A stretch of 64,000 nucleotides of DNA. Source: Ravibacter sp964562455. GTDB taxonomy: Bacteria > Bacteroidota > Bacteroidia > Cytophagales > Spirosomataceae. The translations under genes and the position numbers were made by a program. Every line of letters begins with the position of its first letter. The first letter of the stretch is position 1. The notes below the pieces were generated by a model that saw nothing but the letters and a program-made list of their open reading frames with translations, did no database searches and had not been told where the DNA came from. Below are positions 26,541-34,204 of the stretch, piece after piece. The DNA is taken from NCBI GenBank assembly GCA_964562455.1, contig CAZLTN010000011.1, positions 1 through 64,000 on the forward strand, in the 5' to 3' direction.

Positions 26541-27752
26541 ATGACCTCATTCAACCGCCGCGAATTCCTCAGTACCAGTCTCCTCGCGGGACTGGCCCCG
26601 GTTTTGGGAAACCCTACCCTTGCTGCCTCACGTCCCGAAGAAACCGAAATCGGGAAATCCAAATGGGACCTCGACAGCCCGGCGCTATGCGTCGACCTGG
26701 ACCGGATGGAAAGAAATATCAGGACCGCGCACGAACGTTTGCGGGGAACCGGCGTAGCGATCCGTCCTCACGCAAAAACCCATAAGTGTCCCGCTATCGC
26801 TAAAATGCAGATAAAAGCCGGTGCAATAGGAATATGCACTGCGAAGCTTTCTGAGTCGGAAGTAATGCTTGAGAACGGGATTCCGAATGTATTAATGACC
26901 GGCGTCAACATCAGCGTCCCGAAAATCAGGAAGGCGATGGAGCTTCGTAAAAAATACAAAGGCTTTATCCAGGCTGTAGACAACCCGCAAAATGCGCGGG
27001 ACCTTCAGGATGCTGCCAAAGCCGCGGGAATTGTTGCAGATGTAGTGGTCGATATCAACGTTGCCAGGAGATCAGGTGTTCTGCCTGGCCGGCCGGCGCT
27101 CGAGCTGGCACAACTGGTGGATAAGCTACCCAATCTCAGGTTCTGCGGGATACTTGCCTACGATGGCGGGGTGCAGCATGTAAAGGGGTTCGAAAAGAGA
27201 AAAGAAAGGAACCGGGCTGGAATGGAACCGGCAGTCATGTCGTATGAGCTGATGAAAAAGTCAGGACTAAACCTGGAAATATTCAGCGGGGGCGGTACAG
27301 GCACCTACAACATGATGGCCGACATCCCGGGCTTTACAGACGTGCAGATCGGAAGCTACCTTTTTATGGACCACCAGTATTTGATCATTGGCAGCTCCGC
27401 CAACGAAGAGCTTTACGATGACTTTGAGCCGTCACTAACCGTGATAGCCACCATCATCAACAATAACTATGAAAAGCGGCTGATTACGGATGCCGGGTCG
27501 AAAGCTCTGACACTGAATCAGCCCCCCGCCATTGTGATTGGCGAACCGGGATTCGTTTACAATGCGGGCTCCGACGAATATGGAACTATTACGTTTGAAC
27601 ACACCTCAAAAAGCTACAAAGTTGGCGATAAGCTGGAAGTCATAGTCCCTCACTGCGACCCGGTCATCAATCTTTATGACCGTATCTACGGGATCCGCAA
27701 CGGACAAGTAGAATCTGTGCTGCCTGTATTAGCCAGAGGGAAATCACAGTGA
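26541..27752 (+). CDS. Exported D-threonine aldolase-like PLP enzyme
   Basis: A 403-residue protein from the ATG at 26541; the frame extends upstream to 26427 but the start at 26541 gives a clean Tat-like signal (NRREFLSTSLLAGLAP). The fold is that of fold-type III PLP enzymes (alanine racemase N-terminal barrel): RPHAKTHKCPAIAKMQ should hold the PLP lysine, and GGGTGTYNMMADIPGFTDVQIGSY the phosphate site. PHCDPVINLYD near the C-terminus carries the His and Asp that bind the divalent metal in D-threonine aldolases. Family members cleave or dehydrate D-beta-hydroxy amino acids. Export is unusual for a PLP enzyme. No partner gene is adjacent. Confidence 0.85.
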   Translation: MTSFNRREFLSTSLLAGLAPVLGNPTLAASRPEETEIGKSKWDLDSPALCVDLDRMERNIRTAHERLRGTGVAIRPHAKTHKCPAIAKMQIKAGAIGICTAKLSESEVMLENGIPNVLMTGVNISVPKIRKAMELRKKYKGFIQAVDNPQNARDLQDAAKAAGIVADVVVDINVARRSGVLPGRPALELAQLVDKLPNLRFCGILAYDGGVQHVKGFEKRKERNRAGMEPAVMSYELMKKSGLNLEIFSGGGTGTYNMMADIPGFTDVQIGSYLFMDHQYLIIGSSANEELYDDFEPSLTVIATIINNNYEKRLITDAGSKALTLNQPPAIVIGEPGFVYNAGSDEYGTITFEHTSKSYKVGDKLEVIVPHCDPVINLYDRIYGIRNGQVESVLPVLARGKSQ

Positions 27753-27772
27753 TGAATTGGGCTGTTGTGAAT

Positions 27773-27969
27773 CTAATATTCCTGAATTAATACTTCAGCA
27801 GGGATATTTAGCTTCTTATTAAGCCTCCGGATCATGGCGAGGCTCAGTTTTCTTTTACCCGAAAGGATTTCCGGTTTACGCGAACGGGCGCCCAATATAC
27901 CCGACAGTTCCGCTTCAGTTATATTCATCTGATCCTGTCTGAATCTGATGGCCTCCAGTGGATTGGGCG
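27773..27969 (-). pseudogene. HigA-type antitoxin, C-terminal remnant
   Basis: The minus-strand frame ending at the stop 27773-27775 translates to SPNPLEAIRFRQDQMNITEAELSGILG and continues with ARSRKPEILSGKRKLSLAMI and RRLNKKLNIPAEVLIQEY. This is the end of the linker and the whole HTH (XRE-type) domain of HigA antitoxins. The N-terminal domain is missing: the frame is joined, out of phase, to the upstream toxin-antitoxin junction (…LYLRP in another frame). An internal ATG (MNITEA, 27927-27929) could still express the HTH alone, about 51 residues. Confidence 0.75.
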
Positions 27970-27984
27970 AAGGTACAGATCGGC

Positions 27985-28110
27985 TTTAACATAGCTCACA
28001 TTTTTTGCGTCAATCCTATCATATTCCTTATGCGTACCAAACCAGACGATAAACACTATTTTCAAACGGTATTCTATGTATAGCAAAGAAAGATACCAAG
28101 TTGGTAACAC
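27985..28110 (-). pseudogene. HigB-type toxin, C-terminal remnant
   Basis: The minus-strand frame reads EYRLKIVFIVWFGTHKEY then DRIDAKNV, the last beta strands and the GTHxEYDxID signature of the HigB mRNA interferase family. The first half of the toxin, which holds the basic residues of the active surface, is absent: upstream sequence has no matching frame. It directly precedes the HigA remnant, the normal higB-higA order. Together they are a dead toxin-antitoxin locus. The 28111-28306 stretch before the next gene holds no convincing gene. Confidence 0.75.
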
Positions 28111-28306
28111 CTATTCGTACTTCCCCGAAACATTTTGAATAAACACATCTTCAGCCGTCAATATTTTCTCTGAAAATTTCCTTCCATATTTTTTCAGGAA
28201 TCATGTTTCCGCCGGGAATCTTCTTCCCGATTAAAAGTTCAGAACCGGTCAGCCCCCTGATCCGGCTCTGAAAAAGGAACATTTTTAACCTGATCAAATC
28301 AATATC

Positions 28307-29437
28307 ATGAAGCGAAAGATCTCCATTCTCGCGCTGGCGGGCCTGTCATTGCTTACAACCGCCTGCTTCGACGACATGTTCGGGCCCGTCGAGCCGGTCG
28401 GCCCCTCAGTCAAAACAGGCGAAATCACCAACGCCGCGCAAACTTCTTTTAAAATCTCGGGGACCATCTCCAACCCAGGCTACCAAAACAAACGGCAGGA
28501 AAAGAAAAGCGGGCAGGTAGTCGAATACGGGTTTGTATACGGCACTTCGGACAATCCCCGCGAAGGGACCATCTTTAAAACCGGCGATGCTATTGCTACT
28601 TTCCCTCATACGTTCGAAGCGACTATTACCGGCCTGCGGGCCAATACCGCCTACAAAGTATGGACCTACGCGAAGACGGAGGCAGGTGTAACGGAATATG
28701 GTAACGAAGCGGGGCAGCAGACTTCCGATTTTCCTACTCCTGTACCCGGTTTCTCCTACACATTCCCCAACGGCAACCGGGCACCCGCGCAAATCCAGTT
28801 CACTACGACAGATAATACTCCCGGAGCGCAATACCGGTGGGAATTCGGCAGCGAAGGCACCTCCACGCAAAAGAACCCGGCGTTTGTTTTTAACACCGGT
28901 GGAACCAAAAATGTGAAACTTACTATTACGGCCAACGGAAAAACGGCAGAACGGGTTGTTACGGTGTCGATCGCCGCATCTTATAACAATGTCAGGATCT
29001 CTAAAATACAATTACTGGCCGCCCCCGCGAAAAGACCAAACGGAAGTGACTGGGATGGCTGGGACCTATTCAACTCAAGATCATCTTATCCGGATTTATT
29101 CGTTCAGGGACATGCCTCCTCAACCCAGCAATTTGTAACTGCAAACATTATCCGCGATGTTTCTCAGGACCAGATAGCGGCCGGCCAAATCACCTGGAAC
29201 AACTTCTCACCGCAAAAAACATTCCCGCGCTCTGAATATACCAACAGGCTTTATCTATGGTTATACGACGCCGACGGCAATAATCCGGATGTAAACTCAA
29301 GCGAAAGAATGGGTGAAGCCAGCCTCGTGTTTGGCGACCATGCAAGCAGCATCAGCAATCCCAAATATCCCTCTTCTTTAACGATAGGCGGAACCGGGGC
29401 GTACCGATACAAAGTTGACCTGGTCTGGAGCGAGTAG
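28307..29437 (+). CDS. Lipoprotein with fibronectin-III-like and PKD domains
   Basis: A 376-residue lipoprotein: signal, then lipobox LTTAC (Cys20). A fibronectin-III-like segment (about 40-140: FEATITGLRANTAYKVWTYAKTEAG) is followed by a PKD domain (about 155-225: FTTTDNTPGAQYRWEFGSEG, with WEFG replacing the usual WDFG) and a C-terminal beta-rich domain of unknown type (KIQLLAAPAKRPNGSDWDGWD). FN3 and PKD modules usually space binding domains at the cell surface. It is followed after 24 bp by another exported protein, so the two may be co-transcribed. No enzymatic motif is visible. Confidence 0.82.
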   Translation: MKRKISILALAGLSLLTTACFDDMFGPVEPVGPSVKTGEITNAAQTSFKISGTISNPGYQNKRQEKKSGQVVEYGFVYGTSDNPREGTIFKTGDAIATFPHTFEATITGLRANTAYKVWTYAKTEAGVTEYGNEAGQQTSDFPTPVPGFSYTFPNGNRAPAQIQFTTTDNTPGAQYRWEFGSEGTSTQKNPAFVFNTGGTKNVKLTITANGKTAERVVTVSIAASYNNVRISKIQLLAAPAKRPNGSDWDGWDLFNSRSSYPDLFVQGHASSTQQFVTANIIRDVSQDQIAAGQITWNNFSPQKTFPRSEYTNRLYLWLYDADGNNPDVNSSERMGEASLVFGDHASSISNPKYPSSLTIGGTGAYRYKVDLVWSE

Positions 29438-29461
29438 TTCACCCCTCAAAGAACTGAAACG

Positions 29462-30163
29462 GTGAAAAGGCTCTTAAAACAACTGGCCATTACCCTCCCG
29501 CTCATTCTCCCCTTCACCCCCTCTCCCGCTCAGGACCTCCTGGGCCGGTGGGAGCTCCGGGGCACCTACCTCGAAATCGGCTACACCCAGGTATGGAAGT
29601 GGAGAGTCGCCAAAGTCAGAAGCCCTAAAACCCGGTTCAAAGCATCGGATGTGCATACGCTACTGGAATTTCACGACGACGGCAGGGTGAAACTGGGCGA
29701 TGAATGGAGTACCTATTCCATCGACGGAAACCGGATCCTCACCCGTCTGCCCGGGCTTGATACAAATGGCTGCAGCTTCCATCTCAGCGGTAACGGGCTG
29801 ACGCTCTGGCTCCATAACCAGGCAGAAGGGCTCAGCAAAAGACAGGCCAAAGATTATGCTATCATAGTAGCAAAAAAAACAGGGCTCTATGACCAGTTCA
29901 GTGACCTTACTACTACCGATGAAGTGTATTCGATACGGCGGGGGCTGGTCTTTGAATACGAGGGAGAGGTAGCTGGCCAGACTGAAGGGTTGGTCCCCCT
30001 CCTACATTCAGCTTCACAGGGACAAAGAATTGAAAAATTTAATCAAATAACTCTTTACAAAAATGAAAAAACTACCATTCATCGTGGCAATGCTTTGCCT
30101 CGTAACCATTTTGCACCCCAGTGGCCGGGCACAAAATCTGCCTTCCGGCCAAGAGGCTTCTGA
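29462..30163 (+). CDS. Exported lipocalin-like protein with a run-on C-terminus
   Basis: A 233-residue exported protein that starts at a GTG (MKRLLKQLAITLPLILPF signal peptide ending near SPAQ). The mature part begins DLLGRWELRGTYLEIG and has DDGRVKLGDEWSTYSIDGNRILTR, the pattern of Bacteroidota lipocalin-like domains that measure a replicate beta-barrel. The last about 33 residues overlap the next gene for 101 bp in another frame and look non-protein-like (NALPRNHFAPQWPGTKSAF), so the original stop before 30063 was probably lost. Function unknown; it may bind a small hydrophobic ligand in the periplasm. Confidence 0.68.
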   Translation: MKRLLKQLAITLPLILPFTPSPAQDLLGRWELRGTYLEIGYTQVWKWRVAKVRSPKTRFKASDVHTLLEFHDDGRVKLGDEWSTYSIDGNRILTRLPGLDTNGCSFHLSGNGLTLWLHNQAEGLSKRQAKDYAIIVAKKTGLYDQFSDLTTTDEVYSIRRGLVFEYEGEVAGQTEGLVPLLHSASQGQRIEKFNQITLYKNEKTTIHRGNALPRNHFAPQWPGTKSAFRPRGF

Positions 30164-30611
30164 TCAGACAGGGGTAACAACCATTGAAAAAACCGAAGCT
30201 TCCGACTATAACATGCCCATAGCGGGTAAGGCCCTTTCCATACCAGCGTCCAATGTTGAGCCGGAAGCAGCACCGGTCGGAAAAATCTCTCTGGCAGTTG
30301 CTATCGGAGGAGAAAAGCTGCTTGTCCGACAATCTGCGCCCACCCCCGAAGTATTGCTCATTCAAACCAACGCTTCCGTTCGGAAAAGAAACGGCCTGAT
30401 CATGGCAGGGGTCGGTATAGCGGCGATAGCCTTCGGAGCCGTCACCTACTCTATGTTAAACAAAGACCATAAAGACTACAAGAATACAATTGCAAATGCC
30501 GAGGGAATTACCTCCTATGCCTCTCCGGGAATCTATATAGCAGGCGGTGCAGCGGTAGCCGGCCTGGGCCTGTCGCTGGCCTCGATACCTAAATTCCTGA
30601 AAGCCAGGTAA
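30063..30611 (+). CDS. Hypothetical exported protein with C-terminal membrane helices
   Basis: A 182-residue protein with a clear signal peptide (MKKLPFIVAMLCLVTILH) cleaved near GRAQ. The middle is low-complexity and probably disordered. The C-terminal third has two hydrophobic Gly/Ala-rich helices (GLIMAGVGIAAIAFGAVTYS and ASPGIYIAGGAAVAGLGLSLAS) separated by a charged loop. I do not recognise a family. The start overlaps the previous gene by 101 bp, and the better signal peptide supports this as the real gene in the overlap. A strong hairpin follows the stop. Confidence 0.72.
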   Translation: MKKLPFIVAMLCLVTILHPSGRAQNLPSGQEASDQTGVTTIEKTEASDYNMPIAGKALSIPASNVEPEAAPVGKISLAVAIGGEKLLVRQSAPTPEVLLIQTNASVRKRNGLIMAGVGIAAIAFGAVTYSMLNKDHKDYKNTIANAEGITSYASPGIYIAGGAAVAGLGLSLASIPKFLKAR

Positions 30612-30642
30612 CCTCCGGAGTTTTCTATTCTCGGCCCATCAA

Positions 30643-30684
30643 ATATGAAACCGTGCGCTTCTAAAAGCACATGGTTTCATATTC
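30643..30684. terminator. Long hairpin after the gene ending at 30611
   Basis: AATATGAAACC (30643-30653) pairs with GGTTTCATATT (30674-30684), with an inner GTGC/GCAC stem. The flanking TATGAAA-CCGTGC and CTAAA-CTT resemble the terminator region at 36952-37000, suggesting it was copied with the oxidoreductase remnant that follows. Confidence 0.6.
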
Positions 30685-30700
30685 TAAAGCTTCTCAGACT

Positions 30701-30896
30701 ACTTCGCCGCCACCTCCAAACGCTGCTTGTCAGCCTCCAGCCGGCGTCTCAGCTCGCTGTAGTCCGCATCCTGCAGTGCAATGCCTTTGTCGATTGCGAT
30801 AGATGCCGCGGTCGCTGCGCTCTGGCCCAGGATCATGAATACAATTGGTGCGACCAGTTGCCGTTGTCCCGATATGGTCCGTGCTAAAAGGACCGT
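30701..30896 (-). pseudogene. Rearranged remnant of an FAD-dependent oxidoreductase gene
   Basis: Three pieces of a gene like the one at 37013-38671 are joined in order. 30701-30842 matches 37014-37156 with five mismatches by my count. 30839-30868 matches 37460-37489, and 30867-30896 matches 37657-37686. The first junction falls in a shared ATAC and the second in a shared TC, as expected for deletions by microhomology. The encoded C-terminus would be the SAATAASIAIDKGIALQDVD region of the oxidoreductase. No start or FAD-binding site is left. It lies between a terminator-like hairpin and the beta-helix gene. Confidence 0.85.
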
Positions 30897-30930
30897 ACCT
30901 TTTGAACACCCTCATCAGATTACTTTGCAT

Positions 30931-33900
30931 TTAGCGAGGCGCTTGCATCATTATCACCTTCCTGGTCACTATAGTCCCGTCAGCGGATTCAAGCCGGAGC
31001 CAATATACGCCTGAAGTCGTCGGGGCGAGCTGCAGCGTACGTTGCGGTTGGGTGAAGCGTACGGTCTCGAGGAGGCGTCCTGTCGCATCCAACAGCTCGT
31101 AGGCCAGCACTTTCACTCCCTGTATCTTCAGATGGCCGTCGACGGAAGGATTGGGATAAAGCGTTGCTTCCCGCCCTTCCTTCTCCCATATCACCGATAC
31201 CAACCGGGAGTACTCGTAGGAGCCGTCGAGGTCAAGCTGCCTGAGGCGGTAGTAAATGTGAGGATGAGCTGATGTGACGATTAGCTGATTAGTTGATGTA
31301 ATACTGTATCCCGGCAGCTGATCCATAAAAGTGTAGGCTTCAAGCATCCTGCTTTCGCCTTTGGCTTTAACTTCTCCGATCCTTTCCCATATTTTAGCAT
31401 CGGCGCTGCGCTCGATTTCGAAGTGGGAGGCATTTACTTCTTCGGCGGTTTTCCAGCTAAGCTGCACGCCGGCTTCCTGTTTCCGGGCCGTAAACGACAC
31501 CAGTGTAACCGGCAGGGCGCCTTCCGGCAGGAGTGCGATGCTTCCGCTGCTGAAGCTGTTGACCACAAACTCCACATAATGCATACCCTGGAAAACCCCG
31601 GGCCGGAAGCGGGTAAGCGATGCCTGGCCGGTAGTAATAGCATACTGGGCATACTGCCCCGCACCGGCATCGTACGGGTCGCTGCCATCAACCTTATAGA
31701 CCCCGAGGGTATTGATGTTGATCCCGTCGCCAAGCTGGTTCAGGTCCTGCTGGTCGTAGAAGAACCGCACGGTACGGGTACCGGAGGGCGCTCCCCCTGC
31801 CGCTGTCCAGCTCCTGCGGATCACCTTCACCTGGTCATAATCCGTTCCGAAGGGCTCGGTCAGAGTCGTAATGTCATCATTGAGCCCGCCGGTCACGGTC
31901 AGAGCCGGGTCAGCGTTGTTCACCGCCAGGACCAGTTCGCCGGTTTCCTCTTCGTAATAGTATACCCAGTCGCCGGCATCGAGAACATCAGGGGCGCTGT
32001 TGACACCGGTCTCGGTGGCCAGCACAAAACCCAGGTTTTCGTACGCACCCATATCAGGCTTTCCCTGCTGTATACGCGGGATGAGGGAGGGATCATTGAA
32101 CACCAGGAGTAAATATCCCTTGATGGCGCTAAAGTCGACCTGGGGAAATCCGAAAACTGTTTGAACAGTGATCCCAAGGGCCGCGTTGACGGCGGGTGAA
32201 GCCAACTGTAGCCTCAGGCCGTCGTCGACGGTACCCCAGTCCCCGTCATCGCCGATAGGCGAGCTATCGTCCACAAACAGCGGGTCGGCATCGATATTGC
32301 CTTCCCCGGCAAAGCCCCCTTGTATGAGGTTGCGGGTTACCTGCACCGTGCCGGTACTCGTATTGACCAACCCGGGATTGCCCGCGTTGGCCCCTCCCGT
32401 ATTGTTCCACAGGATATTGCCTTCCATCGTAAGGTTGCCGGTATCCCGGTTCAGTACCCCGCCTGTGGCATCGTCATGGCCGGTAGCCTGGTTGCCGAAA
32501 AAGGTGCACTGGCTTATCAGGGCCGTACTGTTGGTACTGTTAATGATCGCTCCGCCGTGCGGCTGGTCGGTGCCGGTCGATGTATTCCCAATGAACAGGG
32601 AACTTGTCGCAGTGAGGGTATTGGAGTTCGTGCCGACACTGTATATTGCGCCGCCCCGCCTGGCCGTATTGCCGGTAAAAACAGACCAATGCAGGCTCGC
32701 GGAGGTTGATTCGCCCGTATTTACAACCGCGCCTCCGGAGCCTTCCGCAGCCGTGTTGTCCTGGAAAATGCAGCCTATCGCCCGGACTGTGCAGTTGTCG
32801 GCGACCACAAGAGCCCCGCCATGGCTTCCGGTCCCTTCGACGGTGTTCCCGGTGAAAGTATTGTGGTATAGGTTGTGAGAGGGTGAGCCGCCGCCGCTGA
32901 TACAAATGACTGCGCCTCCGGAACCGGATAAATCTCCGACGGATTTTGCCTTATTGCCGGTAAAGGTGCAGTCGGAAAGGCCGGTGATGGTCGTATAACT
33001 ATTTGCATTGATTGCGCCCCCCTGCGCCGCTTCGTTCTGTGTGAAAGTACTGGTAGAGATGTTAAGGACGCTTCGGGTCGGAGACGAGGGAGGGGAGAAG
33101 GTGAGAATTGCACCGCCAAGGCGGTTTAGCGCTTTGTTGCCTGCAAAAGAATCATCCTGAACACTCAAGCCGCAAGCGACGGCGTAGATAGCGCCGCCTC
33201 CGTGGGCTTCTTCCGTATTTCCTCCCGTAATAATATTCCCGGTGAAGGCAGATTTATTGACCCTGAGTTCGAAGTAACGGGCTGCAACCGCAGATGTGTA
33301 TATCGCACCGCCGCCGTTTAAAGCCAGGTTTTCCGTAAAAATACAATTATTGACCGTCAGGAAGTTGACGCCGACAGTACCGGTAAGATAATTCGAGGAA
33401 TTGAAGACATACAGCCCTCCCCCAAAGGTACGGTTGAAGTCATAAGATCCCACTTTAAGCGTTCCCGGGCCGTCCGCATTCCCGCCCCTGACGGTGAAGC
33501 CGTCGAACGTCACTCCTAAATATTGTGTTGGAAAGGACCCCACAGCTTGCGCCAGGTTATGGCCGGTGACCACATGATAGGTATTGTCGTCGCGATTGTC
33601 AAAATCGGGTCCGTCGTTGCTCCCGAGGTCTCCGCTGAGGATGGTCGCCCCCTCGGAGTTGAACAATCTAGCTCCCAGCGTAGCCTCGGTACCGGCAAAG
33701 CCGCCATAGAGCGATACCCTTACCTTGAGCTCAAAAGCAAAGTCGCGCGGGTCGTCTGTCACAAGGCCGTAGGGAGGTTTCGAGGGTTTGTAAGTACCAT
33801 AAGCCACGTAGATAACGTCTCCGCTGACAGCGTTTGTAAGGGCCGTATGCAAATCGGTGTAGGCATGTTGCCAGGTGGTGCCGTTGTTGTCACCGGTAGT

Positions 33901-34041
33901 AGCATCTGCTTTCACAAAAATGGTAGCCGCGCGTACCGAAAACGAAAACGCGCAGCACAGGGCCAGGAGTAGTCCCCACCGTACCGAAGTGCAGCGGGAC
34001 GCCTCGGGTAGGGAGATATTGGGGATAAAGTTTGTATTCAT
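30931..34041 (-). CDS. T9SS-exported right-handed beta-helix protein
   Basis: A 1036-residue exported protein from the ATG at 34041; Met codons at 34071 and 34047 are alternatives. After a signal peptide (WGLLLALCCAFSFSVRA), residues about 25-600 form many Omp/CSLREA-type beta-helix turns with repeated GGAI(Y/N/V) and FTGN motifs, for example FTGNTARRGGAIY. A middle region (about 640-850) and an Ig-like segment with PVTLVSFTARKQEAGVQLSW precede a type IX sorting domain at the C-terminus (LYPNPSVDGHLKIQG to YWLRLESADGT). It should be secreted and cell-surface bound. The helix resembles pectate-lyase-like folds and adhesins; I see no catalytic motif. Confidence 0.88.
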   Translation of the reverse strand: MNTNFIPNISLPEASRCTSVRWGLLLALCCAFSFSVRAATIFVKADATTGDNNGTTWQHAYTDLHTALTNAVSGDVIYVAYGTYKPSKPPYGLVTDDPRDFAFELKVRVSLYGGFAGTEATLGARLFNSEGATILSGDLGSNDGPDFDNRDDNTYHVVTGHNLAQAVGSFPTQYLGVTFDGFTVRGGNADGPGTLKVGSYDFNRTFGGGLYVFNSSNYLTGTVGVNFLTVNNCIFTENLALNGGGAIYTSAVAARYFELRVNKSAFTGNIITGGNTEEAHGGGAIYAVACGLSVQDDSFAGNKALNRLGGAILTFSPPSSPTRSVLNISTSTFTQNEAAQGGAINANSYTTITGLSDCTFTGNKAKSVGDLSGSGGAVICISGGGSPSHNLYHNTFTGNTVEGTGSHGGALVVADNCTVRAIGCIFQDNTAAEGSGGAVVNTGESTSASLHWSVFTGNTARRGGAIYSVGTNSNTLTATSSLFIGNTSTGTDQPHGGAIINSTNSTALISQCTFFGNQATGHDDATGGVLNRDTGNLTMEGNILWNNTGGANAGNPGLVNTSTGTVQVTRNLIQGGFAGEGNIDADPLFVDDSSPIGDDGDWGTVDDGLRLQLASPAVNAALGITVQTVFGFPQVDFSAIKGYLLLVFNDPSLIPRIQQGKPDMGAYENLGFVLATETGVNSAPDVLDAGDWVYYYEEETGELVLAVNNADPALTVTGGLNDDITTLTEPFGTDYDQVKVIRRSWTAAGGAPSGTRTVRFFYDQQDLNQLGDGININTLGVYKVDGSDPYDAGAGQYAQYAITTGQASLTRFRPGVFQGMHYVEFVVNSFSSGSIALLPEGALPVTLVSFTARKQEAGVQLSWKTAEEVNASHFEIERSADAKIWERIGEVKAKGESRMLEAYTFMDQLPGYSITSTNQLIVTSAHPHIYYRLRQLDLDGSYEYSRLVSVIWEKEGREATLYPNPSVDGHLKIQGVKVLAYELLDATGRLLETVRFTQPQRTLQLAPTTSGVYWLRLESADGTIVTRKVIMMQAPR

Positions 34042-34204
34042 AGTCATCGAGAAATGAAAAGCATTGTTCATACTCAAAATTGCGGACTTCACTATCGGGG
34101 ATCAATACCGGGATTGCAGGGTTTTTCGTGTCAAAAAATACCTGAATGGAGGTAGTGCATCTCCTGCACGGATTGCTTAAGTTTCTGTCTTGATCGCAAC
34201 CCCT

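Noticed and set aside
28151..28282. A 43-codon minus-strand frame (MFLFQSRIRGLTGSELL...) upstream of the HigB remnant
   Set aside because: It looks protein-like at its end but has no start context and matches no family I know; it may be another decayed gene.
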